From Lutjanus erythropterus (lineage: Eukaryota; Chordata; Actinopteri; Lutjaniformes; Lutjanidae): DNA of 64,000 nucleotides. Below, in pieces: positions 36,084 to 48,470 of this stretch. Each line of letters begins with the position of its first letter. Positions within the stretch are counted from its first letter, which is position 1. The DNA lies in assembly GCA_020091685.1 (NCBI GenBank), contig CM034601.1, forward strand, positions 14,280,972 to 14,344,971, written 5' to 3'. Under the pieces are notes generated by a model that was given only the letters and a program-made list of their open reading frames with translations, was not told where the DNA came from and ran no database searches. The position numbers were made by a program, and so were the translations under genes.

Positions 36084-38040
36084 GATCAATGTTAACTAAC
36101 TAATATTTGAATTCAAACGTTGCACATATATTCTGCAAAAACAAAAAAATGGTTTGTCGTCGGTAACTAACGATAAAAGCCACTGAAAGATTTTGTAGCT
36201 CTCATCAGAGCTGCATCGTTTACGACACAGAGCTTCACTACACACAGTAATTGGGCAGTTGGGTTTAAAGTGTAGCTCATATTCATTCCTACCCATTTCT
36301 TTTTCCATGTGACAGCATACTGTATATGCATGTGTGTGTGTGTCTCATTAGGCACTGTTCCAATGACACTGTTCAGGCAGGGGTCACTTCCTAATCCTCC
36401 AGGGGTCGTACAGATGTACAAAGAGAACAGATGACACAGCACACAGGTCTGTGTTGTCTGGAGAGAAAAGGCAATTAGGGTTACCATCAGTGTTTAACAG
36501 CCAAACACCGTAACACTATTTGAAGTGTACAGTGATTCACAGGGAAAGGAAGGAGAAAAGGGAACTGCCCGTAGCTGTGACAGAGATGATTATGAGATGA
36601 GATTAAATGAAGTTATTTCTAGCAGCCTTTGAGAAAAAAGTCGACTTTTCTATCGGTGGCTTCAGGAGGTGAGGCGATACAGTGACAACAGTATAAAGCA
36701 ACATGTTGCTGCTTTCAGGATTTATTTTGTGCTCTAACATTCCTCTCTTACTACATTTGCTGTAACAGGCACTTCAACAGCTCTTGCAATTTGGACTTGT
36801 TTAGATATTGAATAAAGAAATCATGCCTGGTCACAAAAAAAGTGCAATTTCGTGTGCTACATCACAAACCACACAAGATAATTCTAAAATAAATAAATAA
36901 ATATGCCAAACATTTTTAAGTTTCTGCTTCTCCAATATGATGACTTGCGTTTTTGTTTTTTCCTGTATCTCATAATATAACAAAAGTGTTTTAATGTTTG
37001 TGTTTTAAATGTGAGACTAACTTTCAACAGAAGAAATAACATTCTTCATTTTGCAAGTTCAATTCATGAGCAGTTGTTGTTTAATTCAGTACAGTCAGGC
37101 GTTTTGCTGTTGGTCTGTTATGAACAGTACCTTATGGTGACTAGTGGTAGCTAACGTTAGCAAACTATCAATCGATAAGTCAGAAAACCAAATGATAGCT
37201 TTTATTAACTGCTAAAGAAAACAATCATTATTCGCAGGCCAAAAAGACACATTGATGTGAGGCGTTATTCGGTCCATTTAGACAGCTGTATTGATTGAAA
37301 TCGTTTGATTGATTGAGAAATTGATATTTGAGGGTATAGAAGAACCTGGTAATGTTACATCATCTGTTATTTCCATTTTAACTTAATCATATAAGATAAA
37401 CTACCAAAAACAATAATTAATTTTGGTAAGAATCCCTTTAATTTGGTCATTAACAACCAAGGTATACCGTAAGTACAAATTATAACTTTATACTTATAAA
37501 TTATAAGTATGACCATTTGATTCCACAGAGCGTGATATGTCTGCATTTTAGCAGCGGAGCATTTTGCCCACCTGATTGTGTTTACTCGCTGATATCTTGT
37601 TGATTTGGTCCTCTTTCCTTGCTTGTTGTGCTTCTAGATAAGTAGGTTACATATTAAATACTTTTTCTGTCCGTCTTAATGGTTGCAAGTCTGCACTGGG
37701 TCTTTTCTCTCTTCTTTTTCTGTGTCTGACTTCTTGAATGCTTGATCGGTTCTTTGCAGATTGATTCGCATCCATCAAAAAATAGCCCTGACATGTATTT
37801 CTCCTATGTCTGACAATGGTTCGCTTCAGGGTCCCCGTTGCAATTAGCTTAACCTGTGAATTGTGAACACAAAGGACTCCAGGTTCGCTGCCTTGTATTT
37901 TAGCATTGTATTTTAGCAGTCTAGGCTTGCCGTAGACAAATCGCATGCTATTGTACTGGCACACATCAAGTGGCACTTGTCTACAACACACAGACACATA
38001 GACGTTTTCATTCAGTTTTCAATTTGCCCTTTTTACGGCG
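36084..38040. other. No recognised gene
   Basis: AT-rich unique-looking DNA. The minus-strand frames at 36167-36487 and 37647-37997 (106 and 116 codons) have no domain resemblance. A TG run is at 36330-36342. Confidence 0.45.
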
Positions 38041-38049
38041 AATCTAACA

Positions 38050-38264
38050 GGATTCTGTGTGAAAGCACCTGTTCTTTTGAGGAACTGTATATAATGTGAA
38101 CAAAAAGAGGACTGAGGCCCCATCAGAGCTGAAGTGGACTGTAAAGAAAACTGAGTCCTTTTTTAAATAAACCGTGAAAGCAAAAAGACGAAGAGTCCCT
38201 TTTCTGTTGGTCCACAGAGTTGTTTGGTTCATTTAAAAAGGACTAAATGTGAAAACACCCTTAA
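38050..38264. mobile_element. Possible MITE ending in AAAACACCCTTAA
   Basis: The left part, ctgtgtgaaagcacctg, and the right end, aaatgtgaaaacaccctta, form a weak inverted pair (gtgtgaaagcacc against gggtgttttcaca). The interior has ggtccacagagttgtttggt. This resembles the fish elements that begin AGGGTGTTTTCACA, but the pairing is poor. Confidence 0.3.
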
Positions 38265-38404
38265 TTTCCTAAAATATGCTGTTAATTACTATCATTATCA
38301 ACGTTTGCACGGATACCTATATATTAGTGGATGTATCAGTCAGATGCTAGTGCTAATGGAAAGTTTATTAACTGTAGGACAGGTAGCGAAAGCTAACTGA
38401 AGCT

Positions 38405-38500
38405 AGTTAAGTGGAGTGGTGGAGCATCATGGTGGTAAATTGTTATCACAGTTGCCTCACAGCAAGCTCGGCTCGTCTTGGTTTCCTCTCAGTGTTCATG
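38405..38500 (+). repeat. Diverged fish repeat with GTTGCCTCACAGCAAG core
   Basis: The block cagttgcctcacagcaag, followed by tttcctctcagtg, resembles a common teleost tRNA-like repeat that reads GTTGCCTCACAGCAAG and GTTTCCTC. It is strongly diverged. Confidence 0.35.
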
Positions 38501-39542
38501 GGTAATTTAGCACCATCACCCCACTATCATCTGGAATATCTAGGAGTCTCTGTGCACTTTTATGTTAGTGTCTTTGACTGATGATCTGTCAAAGATGTAT
38601 TTATTTATCCAACAGTTGTTTTTCCATGACCAACCGTTGGTTCACAGTTGTTTTACACATAACAGACTAATATCTTCCAGCCTTTAAATTTGCAAGTCCA
38701 ATCAGGGATCTGAGTTCTCGAACTGCTTCCTCCGAAAACAAAACACTGCCAAAACCCATTGAATTGTAAAATTCAAATGTTCTTGTGATTTACAAGCAAG
38801 CGCAAGTAGAAATGTAAATTAGTAATTCATGGGACTTGATCTGGGATACTTAATACCCAGCGCCAGTAGCAAGATTCATTTGGATTGACTAATTGGTAGT
38901 CTTACTCACTGTTACAGGATGCACATAGCATTGCATCTTTATGATCACGAGTCATTTGACATTCTCATCTTTTCCCACACCATCAGTCACAGCTATTAGG
39001 ATTACAGCAGACAAATAAACATTCTGTGCAAACTTATGCCAGTACAAGTACAACGAAGATCAGAAAACTGCATCTGCCTTTTAAACAAAATCAAAGTTTA
39101 ATAGCACTTTTGAAAGCCTTTTTTTTCTTAACTTAAACTAAAACATAATATGACTAAGGTCTTCATGGTTACGGTGCCATTGTCTGTGAAAACTGCTTAG
39201 AAATATACAGTTACTTTGAAGAAAGCAGCTATTTCCTAAACAAATTCAGACACAGGGTCACTGCTTGCTACATAAATCCAGGGCTTCTGAAATTGTTATC
39301 AACAATAACAATAGCTCTGACACAATACATGTCCTGTCCAGGCCCGCAATTGAATCATCTTTAGGAATACAAATTAATTAGGGCATTGCAGCCAAAATAT
39401 AGAGCACCAAGGCCAAAACCAATGGTGAAATAACAGTGAGTGTTAATTACATTGTAGAAAGACAGAACAGTATTATGACAATTTCTAAGTAGCCTGATCA
39501 GCCACTGTTCCTTAAAGATCCTTAAAGATAAACTGTATTTGC
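38501..39542. other. No recognised gene; possible regulatory DNA
   Basis: 39340-39470 looks unique and includes tacaaattaattagggcatt and gtgttaattacattg (homeodomain cores). A duplicated ccttaaagat at 39510-39528 lies just upstream of the SINE. Confidence 0.35.
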
Positions 39543-39640
39543 GTCCTGGTAGCTCGGTTGGAGTGTGCAGCTATAAACAGGCTGAATCCTCAGCAGGAGC
39601 TGTGTGTTCAGTTCCAGCCTGCAGCCCTTAGTTCAACAAA
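39543..39640 (+). mobile_element. tRNA-derived SINE head
   Basis: gtcctggtagctcggttgga corresponds to the tRNA-type A box (TAGCTCGGTTGG), and ttcagttcc (39607-39615) to a B box. Between them ataaacaggctgaatcctca matches a common percomorph tRNA-SINE. The body beyond about 39630 is lost or unrecognised. Polymerase III promoter boxes are slightly diverged, so activity is unlikely. Confidence 0.6.
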
Positions 39641-42049
39641 GAATAAACTATCAGAAAACATAACCTGAAGAGTTGTTGATTAACCTAATCTTTGTCTTAA
39701 AAAGGTTAAACCTACAGGAGACCTCAAGCCTGATTGTATTTTTTATAGTTATATGATCATCAGTAGACAATGATACACTCAGATTTTGGCCTCTTACTGC
39801 TGTATGGCTACAACAGTGATTAATATTAGACTTCCCTGATTTTCAAGTGACTTTTACCTGACTGTTGATGAAGTCTTAAACTGAGCATCTTAACATTATA
39901 CTGCAAAATATAACTAAATCAGGACGTAGGTAAACTGAGTGTACGTGGTTTATGCCTGACTACACGCTAAACTATATAGACAACATGGACTAAATTATGT
40001 CCAAAAATGGTACAATGCAGGGTGTGTACTCTGACATCATTGTGATATCTTGCCCAAACAGATGTACAAGGCTAACAAATGTCAAATAAACCATTTTGGA
40101 TGTGTGCATTTTCAGTCTAGTTTGTCTGACATTACAAGCTTTAGAAATAAATTTAGCTTATACTTTGCGATCATAGAGCCCGCCCACAAACTTGCCAAAC
40201 CGTGCACTACTACATCCTGCTAAACTACACCCATCGAAATACCAAGTTTATAAGGAGTTCCCTTTGCCATGTGTCCTCCCCCAACTATCTCCCCCATTTC
40301 CTGTCTACATTTCCTGTCAAATTCAGCTTAAAAAGCCCCAACTAATGTTAAATAAAAAGACCAACTGTATTTCTGTACAGACTTCACATTTTGGATTTTG
40401 TTGCCTGTGGGAAACAGAGGTGAATGGGTTTTAAAAAATTAACATTTCTCACTACAACACATGTTGATCAGTTGCTCGGATACGCGCCAAAATAAATACT
40501 GACTCATAACACTGTCATTAAACCTTTTTCACCGCAGCCACGTTGATATGAAATAGTAGGTAGTATTAGTATTAGCAGTGATACTAATTATTCTCCTGTT
40601 CCATTTAGCAGCACTCACAATAGCACAACAGCAGCACCCTGACTCTGTTTGACCTGAATGGTACTAAATGTGCATTAATTACTTCTTATGCTTTTTCACA
40701 TAACATGAATTGGTAGCTGTTAATGTTTACGTTACACATGGCAGAAATCTTTTGGGAAATGTGCTGCCTCGTAGTTTTAAATGAGGAAATCTGCAGCTTT
40801 CTTTGAAGGTAACAACAGGCAGTTCAAAACAGGTCATGCCAACCTGGAGAGAGGCATTACAACCACACCTGGGGGGCATCCATGGCCCCTTGGCCATGGT
40901 TTAATTCCTGCTCTGCCTGTCCCACCCAGGGCCCAGTATTTTGAGTATTTTGTCTTGCTGGCAGGTAACAAGTTGGAGGCATGTTGTTAATTTGTAATTT
41001 CACTTCTTGAAAAATGTAATGAATGACATCCTAAATTGACGAGTCAACTGTTGATAATTTTAGCTGTGTTTCGGTCTGCTGCAGTAGGTCACAACAGATT
41101 CCACTAAAGTCGCAGGGCTGGGAGTGTGTGGTAATGCTGATGGCTGTAGTGGGGAGCGAGGGAAGCGTGCTAACTCTGCATGCAGCTCAGAAACCACCCT
41201 GAATACTGAATATCAATGACTTGTAGGTGACCGAGGTTCCGGGTAAAGTATACAGCAGTGCCTCGCTCAGGGGGGGGAGAATGGTAATTTTCATGCAGTA
41301 GTAATGGAAATGCTGATGTTTGTGATTGCACTGCGGCCCTGCAAAACACTACTTTGCAAATAAAATATCCTAACCACAAGAGGGTTTCCATGAAACATCT
41401 GTCTGGCACCTCTAAAATATGTTTTTATTCATCATCAAATCTAATAGCATGACTAAAGATTAGAAATCTGAAAATAGTGTACATCATATGGTAGGACACC
41501 ACTTTGCAGATTCTGATATTTAAAGTTAGTGCCGTGCCTTATTGTCTGCGACACCGACGTCTCTTCTCTTGTCAGCACCCATCCTGTTCTTCTGCGGATG
41601 ATGTGAACAATTTGGCTTCCAAAGGATGGAGCCAACATTTGAGGAAAAAATGACAAGTGCTTGTACAAAGTAATTGGAACGCCGAAAAAATCGTCACTGT
41701 TAATTAAACTCAGAGTGTAAAAAGTAAATGCCGTGCCAGTGGTTATGTAAGTCCACATCCATCAGAGTTAATTTAACTGTTTTTAGATGGTTATGAAAAG
41801 CCGCCCCAGAGCCATATCTGCTCGCTGACTAAATAAACAACAAAACAAATGACTGTCACTACAAAATCAACACAAATTAATGCCAGAAAATTGGATGTAC
41901 TTTGTAGTGCAAATTTGTATGTCAAGACTTTCTCAAATCCAAACTTTAAACTAATGGCAAGACTTGGGTGCTTTAATGCTCCTCATCCTTGAAAATATTG
42001 AATGAGGAATTAAAGATTTTCAGATATCAGTTGGATTACTGGACGTGCA
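39641..42049. other. No recognised gene; one shared dispersed repeat
   Basis: 40360-40520 shares ctgtatttctgtacagactt, ttttggattttgttgcc and gactcataacactg with 57345-57560, which suggests an uncharacterised dispersed repeat. 41500-41760 holds a 101-codon minus frame with no family features. The rest is unrecognised. Confidence 0.4.
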
Positions 42050-42855
42050 TTAAAGGGATATTTTGGATTATTTGAAGTGCCGTTGTATGAGGTGCTACAG
42101 TGTATTACATATAATAGATGCCAGTCAGTATGCCACCAGTTTGGAGAAGCAGAGAGGAGTACCAGCATGGAAGCTAAGCAATGTATTGCTGTGGACAGCA
42201 ACAAAATGTTTTTTAGCCACCCAAATGTATGCTTTAATAATTTCACCATCGTACCTTGCAATCAAGCAGCCTTTTCAGACAGGAGACTTTAGTTAAATTA
42301 GTCAAATATCAATCTCTCCAAATGAACCAGACTCTATTTGCTAAATCAGTACCTGCCAGAAGATAGTTTCTGATCTACTGCTGCCTTGATTTGGTAGTTC
42401 TGTTTGTTATTGTGTGACTTTGGTGTTTTAAAGGACAGTCTGGTTTCACCAAAATCACATAGTAACACAAACAAACCAACAGATCGAGGCGGCGGTAGAC
42501 CTGCAACTCCCATGATCTGCGAGGTAAAATGACAGATTTTCCCCATGGAGTCTGGTTGGTTTAGAATGAGTGATATCAGGCTTATATGACAGTGGTTTAC
42601 CATCGAATAAGGCTTCTAAATATAACTGACACTAAAAAAAAAGATCTACACAAAAATATTAATAACATTTTAAGTGGCTAAAATACATTTTCCTGCTGAA
42701 CCCCTATCCACATAAATCGTTACTTAGCTTCCATACCGGTGCTCCTCTCTGCTTCCCCAAACTGTGGGCCGACCGGCTTCTACTGAAGTAATACACTGAC
42801 TATTGATAAATACCTCATACAGACCCCCTTCAAATAATCCAAAATATCTCTTTGA
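42050..42855. mobile_element. Family A TTAA element, shortest and clearest copy
   Basis: TTAA at 42050-42053, then agggatattttggattattt and cgttgtatgaggtgctac. The right end, acctcatacagaccccctt, then caaataatccaaaatatctc and TTGA (42852-42855), is the inverse with one base of the TTAA changed. The arms are long, with tttggagaagcagagaggag on the left matched by tcctctctgcttccccaaac on the right. Without nested insertions it measures about 806 bases, which gives the best estimate of family length in this window. Confidence 0.8.
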
Positions 42856-43039
42856 TGCATTTTGAGACAAATCCTTTTCATATCACACCCTGCCTTTTTT
42901 AATGGCAATATTTTACTCACATATTGACATACTCTTCTATTCACGCCTGAATACTCATTTACAGATTCCCATCAACATATTACAAGGCAGGATTAAACAA
43001 GTGTTTTCTTCACTTCACATCAATGAATCTGTCTTTATT

Positions 43040-43565
43040 CTGTTATCGATCAATAAATCAGTCAGACTTTATTTATACAGGACATCATACATCAAATGCA
43101 ACTTCAAGTGCTCAACATAAAAAGAGCTACAAAGAGCCCAAGTTTAAATAAAAACATTTGCACAAGTAAAACATTTAAATGAAGCATAATAAAACTTGAA
43201 AAGGGTGATTTAAAAATGTTATAATTTAAGTATTAGTCAGAATAGATAACAGTAGAAAAAAGTCAGGCTAAAAAGGTGTGTTTTAAGTTTTCATTTAAAG
43301 AAACACATTCTCTGCTCCCCTCAGACCTCCACCAGGCCATGCCACAGGCTGCTGCAATAGCGGCAAAATGCAGCCTTGATCTGGGGTCTTAGACTGGACC
43401 CTTAAACAACCAAGAGACAGATACCAGAGGAACTGAGGAATCTATCCGCACATATCTTAAAACCAAGTCACACAAGTGGCCGGGAGCAAGACCATTTAGT
43501 GATTTGTAGACCAATTAAAGAATCTTAAAATCAACTCTAAAATGAACTTGCAGCCACTTAGACAC
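43040..43565 (-). pseudogene. LINE 3' end, minus strand, decayed
   Basis: Read on the minus strand from 43540 it encodes RVDFKIL, stop, LVYKSLNGLAPGHL, the conserved C-terminal reverse-transcriptase region of fish L2-like LINEs, then DLVLRYV, with frame changes before a CRLWNSL-equivalent region. The 3' end, ctgtataaataaagtctgac, then tgatttattgatc, is the usual TATAAATAAAGTYTGA terminus with a short ATTG-type tail at about 43045. The in-frame TAA and frameshifts show it is dead. It is 5'-truncated. Confidence 0.7.
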
Positions 43566-44640
43566 TTACTTTGTCTAATAAATTTCGTGTATCCCCACAA
43601 GAAAACTTGATACTAAATTTGGAGCAGGAACTCGATCAAGTATATACATGTGAAGCATAACAGATCAGCCACTGCAGCTCATTGCTGATACAGTAAGAAA
43701 TAGGACATATTCATTCAGGTAAAACAATATCTTCTTTCCAAAAGTACCAAATAATCCAGAGTGGAATGCTTTTAACTTCAGGTGACATAAAAGGCCAATA
43801 CATTTCAAAATGATTAATAAATTCAAACCACAAAGTTTTGTCTAGATCACTTTGTGATTTGTCCGTTAAGGACTCAAACCGTTTTAAATGTTCAAAAATA
43901 AAAAAAAATTTAATGAGGTCCCCAGCTTTCTCATCGTCTTCACTAGTTTTCCAAAATTCCTTTAGCCTTTAGGGGGCAGTGTTGCTTCATACCTCATGTT
44001 GGAAGACTTTCTGAAAGTGCTTACAACTACTTTATGGAGGAGGGAATGACTGAGCCGAAGGAGACGAGGCAGAGAAGTGTAGGAGTTTGGAGAAAGGAGA
44101 AATGTTGGGAAGAAGAAAGAAAGACAGAAAGTGATAGAAGCAGAACGAGTGCAGATGCAAACAAAAAGGTGGGCGGAGAACAGAGAGAAGAGGAGGAGAG
44201 CCAAGCATGAAAGGCTGCACAATTATCACCATTAGGGCATAATGGTGATGAAGCAGTGAGAAAGTGAAATGATGATGTGTTTGGCACGGCTCCTCTCCTC
44301 TCTGATGTAAAATAAGCGTCACGACACTGTACAAAACAAGCTTTAATTTCATCCTTTTTTGATGTATGGACAGCAGAAATGACCATGGATTCTAAGCAGG
44401 ACAAGCAGAGCGGAAAAGCAGCGAGTTGAGTGAAGGATCGTTCTTGGTTTGGGACATAAAAATAGCTCTCTCTGTTTATGGAGGCTAAATATACAGCAAA
44501 GTGTGGCAGTCACACTCAACCGAGCTGAATGCATTTCCTTTGCACCCTTCAACCCTCAGTTCCTCTCTTCCTCATCCCTTATTTTGCTCCTTCCCCTCTC
44601 CTCCTCATCACAGTCTCTCCTCCTTTCTCCGCTGTCTCTC
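43566..44640. other. No recognised gene; purine and pyrimidine tracts
   Basis: 44027-44210 is purine-rich and 44555-44643 is pyrimidine-rich on the plus strand. The overlapping minus-strand frames at 44027-44404, 44032-44352 and 43962-44222 are Ser/Leu/Phe-rich artefacts of this composition. Confidence 0.5.
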
Positions 44641-44643
44641 CAG

Positions 44644-44760
44644 GTAGATGAGGTCCTTGATCAAGTGGCGGCATTTATGTCGGCATCATGCTGCGCAGTC
44701 GATGTGGAATCAAGCAAGTCAGAGAAATTAAATCACTCCAAGCAAACTGAATGTCAGTGA
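44644..44760 (+). other. Possible terminal exon after strong acceptor
   Basis: A long pyrimidine tract (ctctcctcctttctccgctg, tctctccag) ends in AG at 44642-44643. A frame of 38 codons then opens from VDEVLDQVAAFMSAS to a TGA at 44758-44760. Composition shifts from pyrimidine-rich to mixed exactly at the AG. No protein family is recognised and no other exon of the same gene was found, so this could be chance. Confidence 0.25.
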
Positions 44761-45589
44761 CGTCCTTAAAACGCTTTGTTTTCAGAATTAGGTCAAGGAG
44801 GCAACTATCCTGCATATGCAGAGTATTAATTCAGTACTGTAAGTTACCAGAAAGGATCTGAACAAGTAAATAAGCAGGCAAGTAAAGAAGAAGGCAAGTA
44901 ACCACTGTACTGTAAGTGTGTAAGTAAGTTGTCCTAATTTCAAAACGGCCCACAGAGCCGCAGCTAATCTTCTATTTTGTAGCTTGAGGCAGATTGAGGT
45001 CCAAACACATCCTCTGGACAAGATGTTTGAATGTTGCGAGGCCTCACACTCAAACCCCTCTTTCTCATGTTGAGTCCCAGTGAGGGAGGCACTGGCTCGC
45101 ATTTTCATTTTGTCATAATCTGACCTACTTTTTCTGGGCAATCACATGAATATAATGACAGAGAAATGGTGGAAAAATTGCATATGAACAGTAGCATCGT
45201 GGTAGAATCAGTCTGTGCAAGGCATGGCAAATATTATTAGAAAAATATTAAATTAAAGGACCTGAAAACACCTTTCTTAATCTGCTAGTTCCTATTAGTG
45301 ACATGGACCCAAGCTGTCAAATTAAAACAGTTGTGGTTGTGAGATTTCCTTGATGTTTTATCTGTGCTCTTCTCACTGGTTTGAAGTGGAGCCAGTTCAG
45401 CTGCAGAAAGGTGAGGTCAACAATCACAGTGTTTTAATTAAAATGTGCTGTGAAAGCTGCAGGGTTGTTTGCCGATGTTGCCAGACCACTATCAATGAAG
45501 TCTAATTAAACCACAATAACTCAGTCTTAATAAAGCAGATTAGAGTTTTTAGCAGAGCTAGTGTTGTGGCTCTAGTGATGGCAAACAGT
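44761..45589. other. No recognised gene; possible regulatory DNA
   Basis: 44860-44940 has repeated aagtaa/gcaagtaa motifs. 45430-45540 looks unique with ttttaattaaaatg and gtctaattaaaccac. The 117-codon minus frame at 44788-45141 has no recognised family. Confidence 0.4.
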
Positions 45590-46220
45590 TTGGTTGGTTG
45601 GTCTCCTGCTTTGGTCCAGAAACTACTGGATGACTTGCCATAAACTTTTGTGTTGACACTCGTGGTCCAACGAGGATTAATCCTGCAGACTTTGGTGATT
45701 TTTGACATTTGATTATGCTTTTTTTCAAGAATAGATCTTTTGACACAGGCAGGGAATGAGAGGATCTGGGGAATGAAATGCAATGAAGGTCCCCCAGCCA
45801 GACAGCGTCACTTGGATGCCTTGACTGTTTTGTGTTTCAGTGAGATAACTTGCCAATTGTTGGTTGGGTTACCATTAAATTTGTAACAGATGTCCACGGT
45901 GTCCAGAGGACAAACCCTTATCAGTTTGGTGATTCTCAGGTTTTTCATCTAGTTGCCAGCAGGTCATTTTTTTGCTTATAAAATGTAAACTCTAAACATC
46001 TACAACATGGATTGATATTCATTGTTCCTATAGGATGAATCCTAATGACTTAGCTGGTCCCCTGAAGGTTGAAATTTGCGGTTGTAGGAAATTATTTTAA
46101 CAACTACTTGATGGACTGCTATGAAATTTGGTGCTGTCATTCATGTCTCAAGCAAGATAAAGTGTGATAATCTTGGCAATTCCTTTATTTTCCATGTAGC
46201 ATCATCATCAGATCTAATAT
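45590..46220 (+). repeat. Degenerate tandem repeat (family G), copy 2
   Basis: About four units repeat ctactggatgacttgccat / ttgttggttgggttaccatt / actacttgatggactgctat, gaggattaatcctgcagac / ataggatgaatcctaatgac, and ttgccagcaggtcat. It is the same family as 34735-35215 but more diverged. Confidence 0.6.
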
Positions 46221-46589
46221 GTTGAATATTTATGCTGGTTTAATAATTAACTGCAAAACTAATGACACTCAAATCAGACTCAGAAGGAAAATATATAAGA
46301 TTTGAAACATCAGGGGCTTTAATGTTACGTACAGTAAACTGTGTTAAATATTTTTACAGTCTGTTACACTTTTTGGTGATTCACTTTTGCACATTTTCAG
46401 TGTTACAAATGTGTGAATGGGTTGTATACATTTTATGAGTCAACATGATTTTACATTAAATTATCTACAGTCTGACTCACCAGATGTAGAATGGGGGATA
46501 TAAGCCTGCCATTGGCTGCCTATTTCGGGCAGCATCCGCTATCTACGTAGTCAAAATCTCTGTCACTACTGGGAAACAGCAGCATGCTG
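46221..46589. other. No recognised gene
   Basis: Nothing assigned. It may include an outer part of the family F repeat that follows (ggatataagcctgccattgg). Confidence 0.4.
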
Positions 46590-46765
46590 AAAATAGCAAG
46601 TTACTACCTGGTCGTTAACGGTATAAACAAGCTGCAGCTGTTCTTTTTTCTTTTGCAGGGATTTAGCCATTTTAATGATTGTCACCCCACACTATTTTGC
46701 AGGAAGACTGTCACTACATTCTGGGCTTTGCACTGCCTCAACCTGAAATTCCTTGAGAAATTTGT
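46590..46765. repeat. Dispersed repeat (family F), copy 2
   Basis: Shares aaacaagctgcagctgttc, ttttcttttgcaggga, tagccattttaatg, the tttgcaggaa block and gggctttgcactgcc with 33525-33680. Confidence 0.5.
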
Positions 46766-48249
46766 GTAGCTTGACTACTTAAAAAATCATTGATGTACTT
46801 TGTTTAATCCATATAAGCACATACAGCACACTGTGTTTCATGTAGATAATTATTGCTGTCATATGACGGAGAATTGGAGGAAGAGAGAAAATATCAACAA
46901 AGAGCAAAGAGAAGAGACAGGCCAGAGAAAACAACTTAAAATGGCCAAAGTTTTTGATCATTTCAGTTTGAAACAAAACAAAAACTCTGTACAGTCAGTG
47001 TCTATACTAAAATCGAACAAGCCGACCACAAAAGTGTGACATAAATCATAGGAAATGCTAAGCAATATGACAGTTCAGATGTGGACTAGTAAAGAATTTT
47101 GTTGATTATGGCTTTATGTAATGGCTAATTAAGAATGTAATATCATGGCTAGTTATGATGTTCCTGAGTTAGCAAAGTTTCACTCAAGAAAATAAACACA
47201 GAAGGTAAAATGGAAACAGTTTGTAAAAGTCTGAGCTTCTTGATAGTCACACACACATTCCCCCTCACAGCGATGCATGAAATACCTGAGAAAGCAAAAT
47301 ATCAAGCGGTGTGAGTCACCGGAGTCAAAAATGCACCAGTCCATTACGGCAGGTACATTCAAGGGGTTTGGTGGTTTTGACAGATGATATTATTGTGAGC
47401 AGTTATTCAATGGTAATGTTGATTTTTGATTGATTTTTTTCAAAAAAAGAAACAAATTAGTTCATTTTAAGAGACTCTTTTGTATATTTACTGCTGTTTA
47501 CTGAGAATCCTCACTTAAATTAGGATTTCAATACTCAAATCAAACAGCTCTATCTCAAAAACAGAAAGAAACTGACAATCACAAATTGTTGCCATTGGAA
47601 AAAAACAATTTCCTCTTTTATCTGATAACAAATATGTGTAGCATTTTTGACCAGGTTTGAGTCAACATATTTCAAAAAACGACAGACAAAACAAAATGTA
47701 GCACTAAAACTGCTGCAAATAGCTGCAATGAAATGAATCTCGGTCTGCCTAAAAGAAAGAAGAAAGTAACTTATGGTCAATTTTAAAATGAATATGTGGT
47801 CCACAACATTTCTCTGCATTTGACTGCTCAGTCTGACAAAAACAGATCCTTCACTGGATTTCAAAATAAAAGAGAAATATCTCACACTATCCCACACAGT
47901 TATGTTACAAGAACAAAAAATAATGTGTGTAATGTGGCCGTAGGTTGTTTATTTGGTAACTTATATGACAAAAATTGCTGAATTTATTTGCGGAAAAGTC
48001 GCAAACTCTGTGTCCATCTCTGACAGTGAGAGCCAAGTATGTTAACTGATGGTGATAATATGATTTGATTTTGAACCAGAAAATTCACAATGTCTTTGTA
48101 GCTTTCTACAATATTGTTGAAGATAGTGTCTTTGGCAACTCATAAGATAAAACTTGCTGAATTTACATGCAGGAAAGTTGCAGTCTGGTCAGTTGTCCTT
48201 ACTGACTTTATGTTGCACTTCACCTAGACAAGAGTGTCCATCTCATCTC
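46766..48249. other. No recognised gene
   Basis: AT-rich. 47980-48000 and 48165-48185 share gctgaattta and aaagt/cgc sequence (tgctgaatttatttgcggaa, tgctgaatttacatgcagga), suggesting a diverged local duplication about 188 bases apart. The frames at 47550-47897 and 46800-47039 show no family features. Confidence 0.4.
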
Positions 48250-48317
48250 TTGATTAATTGATGGAATAATTGGTAGAATACTCGATTTCTAAAATAATTG
48301 ATAGCTGCAGCCCTAGT
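48250..48317. mobile_element. hAT-like element right end
   Basis: tgattaattgatggaataat, then aaaataattgatagctgcag and ccctag (to 48317), matches the GATAATTG...TGCAGCCCTA terminus of the fish hAT-like family. Only the terminus is seen. Confidence 0.5.
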
Positions 48318-48470
48318 GCTGCCCGACACAATTGAGATTGGGATAAAGAAATACAAACAAGCCAGAGTGTTTTGTCCCTTATAGCAGAATAATAATGTGT
48401 GCAGCCAGACCTCTCCAGCACTGTGGAGGTCTGGCTATGCAGCACTGCATTAACGCCATGATACCAGCGT
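48318..48470. repeat. Dispersed repeat (family F), copy 3, with local hairpin
   Basis: aaatacaaacaagccag and cccttatag match 33700-33745. cagccagacctc at 48401-48412 and gaggtctggct at 48426-48436 form an inverted repeat with a loop of about 13 bases. Confidence 0.5.

Noticed and set aside
38044-38232. 62-codon minus-strand frame
   Set aside because: It lies within a probable MITE, with no family resemblance.
39543-39640. Functional tRNA gene
   Set aside because: A and B boxes are present but no intact cloverleaf or anticodon stem could be formed. The sequence matches a SINE head.
44027-44404. 125-codon minus-strand frame
   Set aside because: Three overlapping minus-strand frames here reflect purine-rich composition and show no family match.
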